Shown piece after piece: positions 21,428 through 32,108 of a stretch of DNA of 64,000 nucleotides. The notes under the pieces were generated by a model that had not been told where the DNA came from, ran no database searches, and was given only the letters and a program-made list of their open reading frames with translations. The DNA lies in contig NC_058518.1 in the NCBI RefSeq assembly GCF_904849725.1, positions 215,028,741 to 215,092,740 on the forward strand. Reading direction: 5' to 3'. This stretch comes from Hordeum vulgare subsp. vulgare (taxonomy: Eukaryota; Streptophyta; Magnoliopsida; Poales; Poaceae). The first letter of the stretch is position 1. Every line of letters starts with the position of its first letter. Position numbers and translations under genes: made by a program.

Positions 21428-21440
21428 ATTCGGGGACTAA
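21428..21440 (+). promoter_or_regulatory. Polypurine tract region of element F
   Basis: ATTCGGGGACTAA lies directly before the 3' LTR. CGGGGACT is repeated in every 70-bp unit and near 18385, 18520 and 18650. Confidence 0.6.
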
Positions 21441-21998
21441 TGATGGGGTTATAGTCCTAGGGTAGGGTCATAGGCCTGCCCTATGAGTCCTACCCAAGGA
21501 CCACCCTTCATAAGGGATAAGGCCTTTAGTCAGTTCCGACTGAATCAAGGACTTCCCATCATCCAATCGGTGACGATTCCTCCATCATCCAGTCGGAGTT
21601 GAGCATTCGGAGCATATCGAACTTACCGACTGGATTCCACTCCGTGCATCGTAACCCCCCTGGAGCGCAACGGTCATACGTTTCCATGTACCTTTATTAG
21701 CATTTAAGACATACGTTACCTGTAACGTAGGCATTTATTCGCCACTACTCCACCCCTGTGCACCGAACTGTTGTGAAGGGTAGCACACTCTATATAAGCC
21801 GCCCTTCCCCACTGGTGCAGGGGTTAGCAATTCACTGTAATCTATATTCCACTCGACAACAAGCTCCCAAGAGCACTGAGACGTAGGGCTTTTACCTCCA
21901 CCGTAGAGGGGCCTGAACTCATACTACCTCGCCGTAGCTAAGGCTCTGCCCATCCTTTCGTACCCTACACATCTACTGTCAGACTTATACCCACGACA
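21441..21998 (+). repeat. 3' LTR of element F
   Basis: 558 bp, colinear with 13045-13602 without gaps, differing at about 21 positions counted by eye. Followed by the TGCTT duplication at 21999-22003. Confidence 0.95.
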
Positions 21999-22003
21999 TG
22001 CTT

Positions 22004-22659
22004 CATAATAGCACCCTGTTCTTCATGACTGAGAGCCTCTCATTTTGTCACCACCATATACTAGTGGGAATCCTTATTATATAACTTGGCTTGTATATTC
22101 AAATGATGGGCTTGCTCAAAATTGCCCTAGGTCTTCGTGAGCAAGCAAGTTGAATGCACACCCACTAGTTCTCCTTTTGAGCTTTCACATACTTATAGCT
22201 CTAGTGCATCCTTTCTATGGCAATTCCTACTCATTCACATTGATATCTATTAATGGGCATCTCCATAGCCCTTTGATACGCCGAGTCAATGTGACCATCT
22301 CCTCCTTTTTGTCTCACAACCACCACACTCTATTCCACCCATAGTGCTATATCCATGGCTCACGCTCATGTATTGCGTGATAGTTGTAAAAGGTTTGAGA
22401 AAGTAAGAGTGCGAAAACAATTACTTGGCCAATATCGGGGTTGTGCATGATTTTGTAGGGATAACTTTCTTTGGCCTTGTTATTTCGAAAGTTCATGATT
22501 ACCTTGTTAGTTTGCTTGAAATATTATTGTTTTCATGTCAATAGCAAACTATTGTTTTGAATCTTACGGATCTGAACATTCATGTCACATGAAAGAAGTT
22601 ACAAAGGACAACGATGCTAGGTGGCATTCCACTTCCCTACTCGAGGACGAGCATGAGTT
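22004..22659 (+). other. Non-coding 3' region of element G, second part
   Basis: Continuation of the G 3' region after F. AT-rich, without a recognisable gene, ending in TCGAGGACGAGCATGAGTT just before the polypurine tract, which is usual for this family. Confidence 0.7.
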
Positions 22660-22673
22660 AAGCTTGGGGATGC
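22660..22673 (+). promoter_or_regulatory. Polypurine tract of element G
   Basis: AAGCTTGGGGATGC directly precedes the 3' LTR start and would prime plus-strand synthesis. Confidence 0.7.
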
Positions 22674-22674
22674 T

Positions 22675-24130
22675 TGATACGTCTCCAACGTAACTATAAT
22701 TTTTAATGGTTCCATGCTATTATCTTGTCAAACTTTGGATGTTTTGTATGGCTTTTATATCTTTTTTGGGACTAACTTATTAACTCAGTGCCAAGTGCCA
22801 GTTCCTGTTTTTTTCGTCTTTTTGACCCCTTTCAGAGGAGGATTTTAAACGGTGTCCAAATGGAATAAAACTTCCGAAAAGATTTTTTCCGGAACAGAAG
22901 ATACGCACGAGACTAGAGAACCAAGGAGCGTCCAGGGGGCCCGCGCCTAGCAGGCTTGTGGCCCCCCTGTGGCTCGTCTGCCGTACCTCTTCCACCTATA
23001 AATTCAGAAAATTTCCAAAACTACGAGAGAGATCCACGAAAATAATTTTCCGTCGCCGCAAGCTTCAATCTCCGCAAGATCCCATCTGGGGCACGTTCTG
23101 GTGCCTTGCCGGAGGGGGGATTCGGATACGAAGGGCTTCTTCATCAACACCATGACCTCTCCGATGATGCGTGAGTAGTTCACCATACACCTTAGCTAGA
23201 TGGCTTCTTCTCTCTCTTGAATCTTCAATACAAAGTTCTCCATGATCTTCATGGAGATCTATCCGACGTAATCTTCTTTGCGGTGTATTTGTCGAGATCC
23301 GATGAATTGTGGATTTATGATCAGATTATCTATGAATCTTATTTGAGTTACTTATGTTCTCTTATATGCATGGTTTCATATCCTTGTAATTCTCTTCGAG
23401 TTGTGGGTTTTGTTTGGCCAACTTGATATATGATTCTTGCAATGGGAGAAGTGGTTGGTTTTGGGTTCATACCGTATAGTGACCTCACGAAGTGAGAGAA
23501 GGGGTATCGAGGTGCACATCGTGTTGTTGCCATCAAGGGTAAAAAGATGGGGTTTTCATCATTGGTTTGAGTTTATCCCTCTACATCGTGTCATCTTGCT
23601 TAAGGCGTTACTCTGTTCGTCATGAACTCAATACACTAGATGCATGCTGGATAGCGGTCGATGTGTGGAGTAATAGTAGTAGATGCAGAAAGTATCAGTC
23701 TACTTGTATCAGACGTGATGCCTATATGTATGATCATTGCCTTAGATATCGTCATGACTTTGTGCACTTCTATCAATTGCTCGACAGTAATTTGTTTACC
23801 CATCGTATTATTTGCTATTTTGAGAGAAGCCTCTAGTGAACACAATGGCCCCCGGGTCTACTTCACACCATATTTTCAGCCATACACTTTTACTTCGTTG
23901 CACTTTCCACCTTTAGATCTCACTTTACAATCAATCTTGAAGGGATTGAAAACCCCTTTATAGCGTTGGGTTCAAGCTCTTTTGTGTTTGCATAGGTACT
24001 CTCGACTTGGCGCGATTCTCCTACTGGATTGATACCTTGGTTCTCAAACTGAGGGAAATACTTACTGCTCCTGTGCTGCATCACCCTTTCCTCTTCACGA
24101 GAAAAACCAACGCAAGGTCAAGAGGCAGTA
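22675..24130 (+). repeat. 3' LTR of element G
   Basis: Starts TGATACGTCTCC and aligns with the split 5' LTR. It preserves the 35-bp stretch missing where D1 sits and a segment near 24040-24095 missing from the 5' copy. TATA motif at 22997-23003. The exact right end is unclear: about 16 bases separate GGCAGTA from the GCGAT target repeat, so the terminal CA is mutated or the end is rearranged. Confidence 0.85.
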
Positions 24131-24151
24131 GCTGTCAATCCTTCTTGCGAT

Positions 24152-24182
24152 CCTATAGTGAAATTCTCAATGAAAGCACCAA
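24152..24182 (-). other. Leader of element A next to its 5' LTR
   Basis: On the minus strand this reads TTGGTGCTTTCATTGAGAAT just inside the LTR, the normal start of this family's internal region and its likely primer site. Element B has the matching leader at about 29815-29840. Confidence 0.6.
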
Positions 24183-24652
24183 TATCGGTGTCAAAACCGG
24201 CGGACCTCGGGTAGGGGGTCCCGAGCTGTGGACCTTAGATTGATGGGTTACATGGGGTGAAGGAGACAATATTTACCCAGGTTCGGGGCCTTTTGAGGAG
24301 GTAAAACCCCTACGTCCTGCTTGATTATATTGATGGTGTATGAGGACTACAGAGTTGATGTACCATGAGATCGTATGAACTATAACCCTAGATGAGTCAA
24401 CCTCCTGATAAAATGAGACCCTCTGGTTTATATAGAAACCAGGGGTTCCTAGGGTTACATACAACCGACCTTGAGTCGGGGGTAAAGGAACTGACCTAGA
24501 CTACTAAACTTGGATGATACACCAGTCTTCGGAGCCTTCCTTCTTGAATACAAGGTCATCACGTAGTCCGATCTTCAATAATGCGGCCCATTAGGTTGGA
24601 CTGAAAGAGATGGGCTGACCATCCGAGGACCCCTTAATCCAGGACTGCCTCA
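24183..24652 (-). repeat. 5' LTR of element A
   Basis: 470-bp LTR in minus orientation (minus TGAGGCAGTCCTGG...TGACACCGATA). It matches B's truncated LTR at 29841-30202. A minus TATA box is at 24427-24434. The outer flank (24653 onwards) has no polypurine tract but reads as C gag, so this is A's own 5' LTR, not B's 3' LTR. Confidence 0.8.
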
Positions 24653-26066
24653 ACAGGCATGCTCCAAAGAGCCAAAGATAGGCAAGGAATGTGGAACCTT
24701 CTGGTGCTATTTCTAGCTCCCCGTGTTGCTGACTGGGATTGCCCCAAATGTGGTTGAGCAGCCCGCCTTGCGGCTGCTTCCGCATCCATCTACTAGGAGG
24801 GTCTTGATGCGTCAACTAAATCTCGGGCATTGTGTAATCCTGGCCGAGTTGGAGAAACCCGGGGCTGCTGTCACCGCCCGTTACATGAAATAGGCTGCGG
24901 CTCCTCCTGACGGCTGATATTGGGAGTGGAGTGCATCCGATCTCGATTGTATGAGAACTGCGCTTGTCGGGCAACTGTTGTCTTCAGCATCTCATTGGCG
25001 TTTCTAGCTTCAATCTCAATCGCGATGTTTCTGTGTATGGCAAGCGCCTCCAAGTTGCGCGTTTCAGCCAACATATTGTCAATGGGGTTCGAAAAATGAA
25101 CCTGCGATGTGTGAAAATGTTGTGGTGACTCATGAGCCGACGGAAGCTAGGTCGGTGGTGGCTGAGACGGATCAACCTGTCAAGGCGGTGAATTTTGCAC
25201 AATGCAAGGTCTGCCAGGTGTGTGTAGACTGGCAAACAAGCGAGTCGGGGTTAGGTTTTGTTGCAACCGGGATGGATGCCTCCTATGGTGAACTCCCTCA
25301 TGAGCGTTCTGTCGAAGCCCTAGCAGCCACGTGTTTGTCTTCAAATGATTCGACTTATCTTGGATTCGATCCTGCAACTCTGCCATTCGGGTGTTCTTGG
25401 TGTCGATGTCCCGCTAGACCTTGACCATCTCTGTGTGATGTTTTTCTTGTTCCATGTTATGCTTCTCCTGGTTTCCGTAGTGACATGAACCTCAAATTGT
25501 TTGGCCATCTCAGCCACCAGATCCCTCATGACCTAAGTCTGCGTTTTGCCCGACCCGCCGGCCCCATTCGTGGCTCCTTCTAGAGATGGGCCCAGAGTGG
25601 GCGTGGCTCCAGCCATGTAGGTCGTGACTTGACTAGCCGGTTCATCAGGCTCCTCGGAAGGGTCGGAGGATTCTACTTCCAGAGGGACCCGTAGGTCCAT
25701 CACAGAGAGGAAAGATTGATCTGGTATCTCCTATGGATATCCTCGTTGCTCACCGGCTAATCCGGAAGGCTGACTCCCTGGGTGAATCCAACGAAGACGT
25801 GTCAACGGCTGGCTTGACGTCGATCGCTTTGGGCACATTGAGATCGCTCGATGATGGTGGTGTAGATGTCCGAACCGGGTGCCTACACATAGATATGGCT
25901 GAAGGGGACCTGCTTATTAGACTTGTCTAAGTCGGCCTCAGAGTCCCAGCCTGGATTGCTAGTGTAACCATCACAACGGCGATTCTTGATCATTATGGAA
26001 ACCGCGTAACTTCCGAACCCTAGGCGGGTTCCCGCTAAGAACTCAATTCCACCTTGCGATAGCCCC
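24653..26066 (-). pseudogene. Gag region of Gypsy element C (degenerate, interrupted by A)
   Basis: Minus-strand frames tile from a leader frame (26080-25883; MAPTVGLSQGGIEFLAGTRL) through short pieces at 25529-25341 and 25386-25180 to 25074-24871, which has ARNANEMLKTTVARQAQFSY and RDRMHSTPNISRQEE, a Gypsy Gag helical segment known from Triticeae elements. A last piece (24815-24653) has QGGLLNHIWGNPSQQHGELE. Many frame changes and stops. The remaining part of C, with any pol and 3' LTR, would lie left of A and outside the window. Confidence 0.6.
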
Positions 26067-26081
26067 ACCGTGGGTGCCAAC
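26064..26081 (-). promoter_or_regulatory. Primer-binding site of element C
   Basis: On the minus strand TTGGCACCCACGGTGGGGC follows the LTR end, very close to F's primer site. The tRNA is not identified. Confidence 0.55.
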
Positions 26082-26565
26082 TGTCGTGGTTGGACTTAGT
26101 GGTGAGGCCATTGTCGCAGTGTGGTGACTCGAAGGGGTTGATCGGTAAAGAGGGATGACTTTACCCAGGTTCGGCCCCTCCAATGGAGGTGAAAGCCAAG
26201 GTCATGCTTTGGTGTCTATATTGATGTGGATCTTGATTACAAAGATGCGGATTCGCTAACCAAGCTCTCGAGGGTTTCTTCCTTGATCCTTTTGCTCGAG
26301 GGCTCTCCTTTACAACAGAGTCCAGATGGAATAAGCACCCGTGACTACTACAATTGTACTTCATCTTGCTTCACAAGTTAGAAAAGTATCTGGCGTATCC
26401 TACCTTATGGGCTTTGAGTCGTCATCTCCTTGTGTTGGGCCGTCAGGCGGCTTACTACGTAAGTCTTTGAGCTGATCTTCATGTCTTGTCTTACGGTTTA
26501 GGCTGGCCCTATAGGGAGGGTTACATCCTTGGGTTATATCCCCGCCAGTGGGGTAGAATCCTTCA
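26082..26565 (-). repeat. 5' LTR of Gypsy element C
   Basis: 484-bp unit, on the minus strand TGAAGGATTCTACCCC...AACCACGACA, followed by the primer site. On its other side (26566 and up) the sequence is element B downstream of protease, so C inserted in B. The second LTR and target duplication are outside the window. Confidence 0.7.
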
Positions 26566-26751
26566 GAGGTGTTTTGATGTCAGTTCTTGGACCTTGAATA
26601 GAGGGTCTTGAGAAGCTATCGTGGTGTAGGTGAGCTTGACGCTTGGGAGATCCTTAATGATATCTCGTTTTTGTCCGGGAAGACGTTTGGAATATAGTTT
26701 GGTCGAACTGAACATATGGTCCTTGGTGGTGGATCCCCACAGCTGTCCAAG

Positions 26752-27216
26752 CTATTTCAAGGGCGAAATTGGGGCGGTTGTCTTCTCCTCGGTCCGGAGG
26801 GACCGTTCTGTGTTGCTGTTGACAGTGATAACTCCCCTGGGTCCGAGCATCTTGAGCTTTAGGTAGGTGTAATGAGGCATGGCGTTGAAGCTGTCAAATG
26901 TTGTGTCGCCCAGTAGTGCATGGTATTGGTGCATAAGGGGACGATGTCGAAGATTAAGTCTTCGCAACGGAAGTTTTTGGGTGAGTAGAACACAACCTCG
27001 AGCGTTCTCGTGCCGGATCAGCGGGCTTTGATGCCAGGGATCACTCCTTGAAAGGTAGTGTTGGTGGGTTTGATCCTTGATGGGTCGATGCCCATCTTTT
27101 CCACCATATATGAGTAAATCATCTTGAGGATACTTCCTCCATCCATAATGACTCCAGTGAGGTGTTACCCATCTATGATGGGGTCTAGGACAAGGGCGGC
27201 CGACCCTCCATAACAA
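26752..27216 (-). pseudogene. Protease of Gypsy element B
   Basis: The frame ends with MHQYHALLGDTTFDSFNAMP and HYTYLKLKMLGPRGVITVNS, the retropepsin C-terminus and the spacer before RT in Tat-type elements, then NTERSLRTEEKTTA. The upstream half, including the active site, is out of frame: on the minus strand a catalytic-like segment can be seen in another frame around 27170-27100. A frameshift in the middle disables it. Downstream sequence to 26566 is the linker before RT and has no intact frame. Confidence 0.7.
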
Positions 27217-27234
27217 ATACTAGTCAGATGGTCC

Positions 27235-29814
27235 CTATGGTTGAAGGTGATCGGGGAAGTCGGCAATGGGTTGCACTTCGGGGCTACGGGCTCTACGACG
27301 TATACCTCCCAAAGGGCTCGCTTCCTCTCCTTCTTTCGTATTTGAGTAACTTATATCATATTCACAGTTTTCACCTCTGGGGGACTGTTTCTGGCCCAAG
27401 TGTTCGGACCATGGGGATCGCCGTCCTATTTGCATCGTGGCCCTTTCCTTGTTCATCGGCTACTAGTTTGCCAGCTTGTATAAACACACAACGTTTATGG
27501 TTGGTGTGGGTAGCGGGCTTGTCTTGCATGCCATGGATCTGGCAGGGCCTTTCCATAATTTTATCTAATGGAGTCGGTCCATCCCTGTTCCCTTTAGGGG
27601 GTTTCTTCCGTTGTCCTGGTTTTCAGCTGCGGAAGCCAGCATTTACGGTTGTGTCATCGGCATCACTGTTATGGTGGCGGCGTTTGTTCTTGTTTCAACT
27701 TGGCTTTCCATTTCCATCCCAAACTTCAGAGGTACCAGGGTCATCCGCATTATGGCCAAGCAAAGCTAGCAATTGTCCTTGCCCATGCAAAAGCGGGTCA
27801 TGAGGGAAGTGAGGGCGGACATTGTTCTCGACCTATCCTAGCCGACCTAGCGATCGAGCCATTCATCCCGGATATAATGCGTGAAGGAGGCTATCGCCTC
27901 GTTATCCGAACCGATTCCAGAATTCTATCGCCGATTCGCCCGCCTTTTGGACGATGTTACTCAGGTCGGAAGAATTCGGCGGTCGGACATAAGTTCCTTA
28001 AAAATTAGATAAGAAGGCTTCCTCGAGCTCTTCCCAGCTTCCCATGGAATTTTTGGGTAAGCTGTTTAGCCAGTGCCACGCTGGCCCTTTCAGATTTAGG
28101 GGTAGGTATTTAATGACGTGTAGGTCATATCACCTGTTCATATGGATGTGGAGAAGGAAATCTTCTATGCACACGACGGGGTCTATAGTTTCCTCATATT
28201 GTTCTATGTTCACGGGTTTAAAGCCTTCTGGAAATTAGTGTTGCATGACCTCATCTGTAAAGCACAGTGGGTGGGTGGTGCCTCTAACCTGGGCTATATT
28301 GTGCCGGAGATAGGTTGTTGGTTGTGCTTGGTACGGTTCCCGATCTCTGTTGCTATGGGTAAACCAAGGTTGGTCTCCATCCCATCGAGTGGTAGAGTAC
28401 CTTCTAGATCCATAAACGGACCTATTGTCACTTGTTCTGTTGTCCAAGTCGTGTCGTAGATCGTATCTGCCCCTGGGTTGGATATGTTCCTTTCCTTTCC
28501 TGCGGGGATGCTCGGTTCTATACTTAGCTTCTCTCGCAGCTCCGTCGCCCCTCGAGGTGGGCGATCAGGCTGATCGTATTGTATGCGCCTGGGGGACACG
28601 GTCTCCGGGACCTCGACATCGAACTGAGGCAGTATGGACCGGTGTGAGTAGCTATTGTCTTGATCTGGCCACTCGGTGCCATATCATTCTTCGGCTGCGA
28701 GTACTTTCGTCCATCTATTGTTGATTGTATCATGTTTGGCTTGGAGCCATTGTTTCTTCGCTTTTAGGATGCGGGCGGTAGCTATGAGCTCCTGCATGAA
28801 CCTCTCCTGACCCTCAAGGTCCTCGGGACTGTGAAGTCTTTAGCCTCTAGCTTGTCTTCCATGTCGACAGGGGGGAGGTAGTCGTTGTCGTGTAAATCAT
28901 TGGTATCGTCGGGGTCGTGCTCGCACTCGGGAATTTCGAGGTTGCCCCGGTCCTCTAGGGTTATATTTTCCCCGATGTTTTGTCCCCCTTCCCTTGTTCC
29001 CCTTGGCTCATTTATGCTACCTTCAGCTCTTTGATGGCTCCTCCCCGGACCTATCGCCATTTTGTTTGGGTGTAGGATCCAATTTTTGTATGGTGTGTCC
29101 ACCATGTAGACGTCGTGAGGTGGAGGCGGAAGTTTATTGCCCGTTATCTACGGGGGTGGGGTTATCGGTCTCATCATCCATGTCTTCAACTTCCTCGGAG
29201 GCGCAATCCAACATGTCGGTTAAGTCTTCGACGGTGGCTACGAAGTGGGTGCAGGGTGGGCTGTAAAAATCCTCATAATCTACATCCGGACCGATTCGAG
29301 TATAGGTCGGGCTCAGGCCGTCTGCAATTCTCAATGACTAGATTTGGTCGAGTGTCTCATTTAACATTGACACGTTGCCCTGATCGATCTCTTGACAGTT
29401 TTCAGAGTTGTCCTCCATGGCTTCCATGAGGGACACGTATTCAGGAATGGTAGTTTGATGTTGCTCGAGCACTAAGGTCGGGTCCACGCTCTCAACCAAC
29501 TATTTGACAAAGAGGGAACCGAGGGCATGGCCGGACAATAGACCCGAAGTCAAGGCTTCGGGATTTTTGAGCTCATCGTACGGAACCGTGATCTCAGCAC
29601 GGGAAATATCACACCGGGAGTCAACTAAGAATTTGAGATTCCCAAACCTTATTTCCTGACTAGGGTCGAAGCCTCCGATCCTACCGAGGCGGGTGGCCGG
29701 TCGAAGCAGTGTGAAGTTCCCGAACGAGAAAACCTTCCCGGGAATGAAGATGACCCCATTGTTGATTCGATCGCTAATGATTAAGAGAGTCATCAATCCA
29801 TCCGGTGATATCAC
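27235..29814 (-). pseudogene. Gag of Gypsy element B (degenerate)
   Basis: The N-terminal frame (29814-29500) reads NNGVIFIPGKVFSFGNFTLL and SQEIRFGNLKFLVDSRC. Acidic Asp/Glu-rich frames follow (29334-29134; 29105-28782). The capsid core, around 28240-27990, reads YLPLNLKGPAWHWLNSLP KNSMGSWEELEEA when translated minus, a Retrotrans_gag signature. A knuckle-like CQIHGMQDKPATHTNHKRC is at about 27550-27490. Many stops and shifts; no part longer than about 105 codons remains open. Confidence 0.68.
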
Positions 29815-29840
29815 ACTAGAACTATCAATGAAAGGACCAA

Positions 29841-30202
29841 TGTCGGTGTCAACACCGACGGATCTTGGGTAGTGGGTCCTAAGTCGTGAACCTTGGATCG
29901 ATGGGTTACACGGGACGAAGGAGACAAAGTTCTTCCCACATTTGGGCCCTCTTGAGGATGTAAACCCCTACGTCCTGCTTTATTATATTTATGTGCATGA
30001 GAATTGCAGAGTTGATTTACCTCGAGAACGTATGAGCTAAAACCCTAGATGAGTCAACATGCCTATACAGTTGAAACACTCTGGTTTATATAGACACCAG
30101 GGGTTCCTAGGGTTGCATAAAACCGACCTCCAGTCAGGGACAGATGCGCCAATGTAGACGACTTAACTTGGATGACACGCCAGTCTTCGGAGCTTTCCTT
30201 CC
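29841..30202 (-). repeat. 5' LTR of element B, truncated by element H
   Basis: Begins TGTCGGTGTCAACACCGACG (plus reading) and follows A's LTR closely, with a TATA box at 30085-30092. It stops abruptly at 30202 where H's LTR starts. The missing 110-120 bp of U3 is not found on the far side of H. Confidence 0.75.
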
Positions 30203-31591
30203 TGAAAGTGCGTTATATCGACAAGAGGGGGGTGAATAGGCGATTTTCAGAATTTCATCAATGAGGAAATTCCTTGTGAGGAAAGTCCTCAACGGTCAAC
30301 TTAGTGGAGCGGAAATAGTGCACAACCAGGAGTGCAAAACAACTACAACAAAGTACTCAATGAAGTTTATGAGATTCGTCTTGCACAGTTTGCAAGTACA
30401 GAGTAAGCAGGTGAAGATTAACTCAAGTGAAGAATTTGAGGTTGAGGAAATTCAGAGAATGTCTTCAGACAAATTCTTCAAATAGTACATATGAATGTCT
30501 TCAACATACAATGAGCAAATGAAAGAGCTAAAGAAATAGAACCGTAGCTCGATGAAGGCAGTTGTTGATGACTCAGTTCCAACTGTTGTGATTGTTGTAC
30601 GTATGGTTCGGAGCGGCTTGGTATTGAAACCAAAAGGACACATAGTCCCAGGCCACACAGTCCCTACCGTATTCTCCTTGAGCTAAGGACACACGGTCCT
30701 CGCGCAACACTCGTGGTAAGTCTTCAGGGCAGACATCCAAATCCTCACAAACTCGGTCACCCGATGATCCAGAATTGACTCGTGGATGCTCTAGACCATG
30801 ACGCCTAACCGTCTGGAGGATGCACAATCCTCAAAGGTAACAGGCTTTAGTTCCACACATGAACAACTTCTTCAGTGATGCTCAATCACTTGGTTTTTGG
30901 TTTAGGGTCTGGTGTTTGGGGTATTTCCTCACCTAATGATTTTATCTCAAAGACTCTGAGGAATTGGGTTACTCTAAATGACAAGTGTCAGTTTCTCTCG
31001 GAGCAGCCCACCCACGAGTGGTTGTGGGGGGCGGCTATTTATAGCCTGGGAGCATCCCGGCATGATTTGACATAAATGCCCTTAAATAATGTGATCGTTG
31101 GGTTGATAAGATCAGTGAGGTGGGGCATGTCACGACACTGGTCGGAACTTTCAACTGTGTAGGTCCTCATGTCTTACATATTCCTCACTTTGCGGCTTTG
31201 GTAGATTTAGGCTTGGGTTGAGCATCATGAGGAAAATCATTCCGAAGTTTTACCTCGACCCCCTTTAACAGTACGTCGTTTTTATGACTCAAGTGTAAAG
31301 AAAATGAAGCATAAAGAGTAAATATTCACTCTTCAAAGTCTTCAGAGTGTTGTATTCATGACACGCCGAATTCCTCATCTTCAATATCTTCATGAGGAAT
31401 ATCAATTTCTTTGCGACCAATGTCTTCAAGGAAGGACCAAAGTCTTCACATTTTTAGGGGTCGATATTCACCGGTAAACTCAAACTCCTCAGCGACTTAT
31501 AGATCATGTGTACACTCACAAACATATTAGTCTCTAAACCTATAAGCCTTCAATCCACCGAAATCACTAAGGGGCACTAGATGCACTTACA
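30203..31591 (-). repeat. 3' LTR of Copia element H (Maximus/SIRE type)
   Basis: 1389 bp; read minus it starts TGTAAGTGCATCTAGTGCCC after the polypurine tract and ends CGATATAACGCACTTTCA. These ends match the Triticeae Maximus-type LTR. The shorter middle LTR at 41272-41724 shares both ends but lacks about 936 bp of the interior. No gene inside. Confidence 0.8.
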
Positions 31592-31606
31592 ATCTCCCCC
31601 TTTTTG
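31592..31606 (-). promoter_or_regulatory. Polypurine tract of element H
   Basis: On the minus strand CAAAAAGGGGGAGATT directly precedes the LTR, the usual SIRE/Maximus plus-strand primer. A second copy is next to the middle LTR at about 41725-41740. Confidence 0.75.
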
Positions 31607-32108
31607 GTGGTTGTTGACAATTAGGTTAAGTTTTCAACGGGGGTAATAATATGGAATGTAAGTACAGAGTTTGAGGAATTTGAAGTTAAGATACAGAGAA
31701 ACTCCCCCTAAAGATGTGCATATTTTGAGGAATTTGCTTTGAACAGCAGATGCACAGTGATGATTTATTTCATGGAGCTCCCCCCCTGTATCTTACAATT
31801 CATGCATCCATTTGACATATAGTATGAGGAATTAGAAATGCATGCTGAAAAATGGTGTCTGATGAATTTCAACATTCTTGCATTAATAAACTAGAGGAAT
31901 AAACATGTGAGGAAGAACGTTCAAAAGAGTGAGAACACCATCGGGATTAAGTTACAACTCACTACATCAAAAACTTCAGTAGAACCAGGATTTGGTAACT
32001 TAATAAAGTTTATAAGCCCATAATGTATGTCGCTTGAAGACTAACTCTCAGATTTCTCCCCCTTTGTCATCAAGTGACGAAAAGGAACAAAGCTGAGGAC
32101 TAACGCCC
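31607..32108 (-). other. Non-coding stretch between the env-like ORF and polypurine tract of H
   Basis: AT-rich, no frame of note. Contains several copies of GAGGAATTTG. The equivalent in H2 is 41740-42210. Confidence 0.6.

Larger units (their letters stand above)
13045..21998 (+). mobile_element. Element F, complete Tat-lineage Gypsy derivative with antisense gene
   Basis: The 8954-bp element has two 558-bp LTRs (TGATGG...CACGACA), a primer site, a Tat-type gag-protease frame, a 70-bp tandem array, a ribosomal-protein-derived fragment and repeat, and an antisense multi-exon ORF before a TCGGGGACTA polypurine motif and the 3' LTR. Both ends are flanked by TGCTT. RT, RNase H and integrase are absent between protease and repeats, so it is non-autonomous. 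By eye the LTRs differ at about 21 of 558 positions with no gaps. It is inserted in the 3' non-coding part of G. Confidence 0.93.
3781..24146 (+). mobile_element. Element G, Athila-lineage Gypsy retrotransposon, non-autonomous
   Basis: Its LTR starts TGATACGTCTCCAACGTA, a very common Triticeae Gypsy LTR (Sabrina/WHAM-type; exact catalogue name uncertain). Order on the plus strand is 5' LTR (3783-8747, broken by D1), tRNA-Asp type primer site, gag, protease, long non-coding 3' region (broken by F), polypurine tract 22660-22673 and 3' LTR from 22675. Without D1, F and F's duplicated target it is about 7.8 kb. Between protease (ends 11061) and the non-coding part there is no RT, RNase H or integrase, so it would need enzymes in trans. 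Confidence 0.85.
3776..24151 (+). repeat. Target-site duplication GCGAT around element G
   Basis: GCGAT occurs at 3776-3780 directly before the G 5' LTR and again at 24147-24151 directly after its right end. The sequences outside join into the 5' leader of element A. A 5-bp duplication is normal for LTR-retrotransposon integration. Two extra bases (GT, 3781-3782) on the left and about 16 bases on the right lie between the duplication and the expected LTR ends. Confidence 0.65.
26566..29840 (-). mobile_element. Element B, Gypsy retrotransposon internal part (gag and protease)
   Basis: The same family as A, judged by LTR and leader similarity. It reads minus from its leader (29840) through gag to protease and is cut at 26566 by C. 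RT and later domains would lie left of the window. Confidence 0.75.

Noticed and set aside
24183..24652. 3' LTR of element B
   Set aside because: No purine-rich tract lies on the expected side, and the flank reads as element C gag. It is better explained as the 5' LTR of A.
27228..27803. 191-codon plus-strand frame
   Set aside because: Lies opposite the minus-strand Gag end and knuckle of element B (CQIHGMQDKPATHTNH). No domain of its own.
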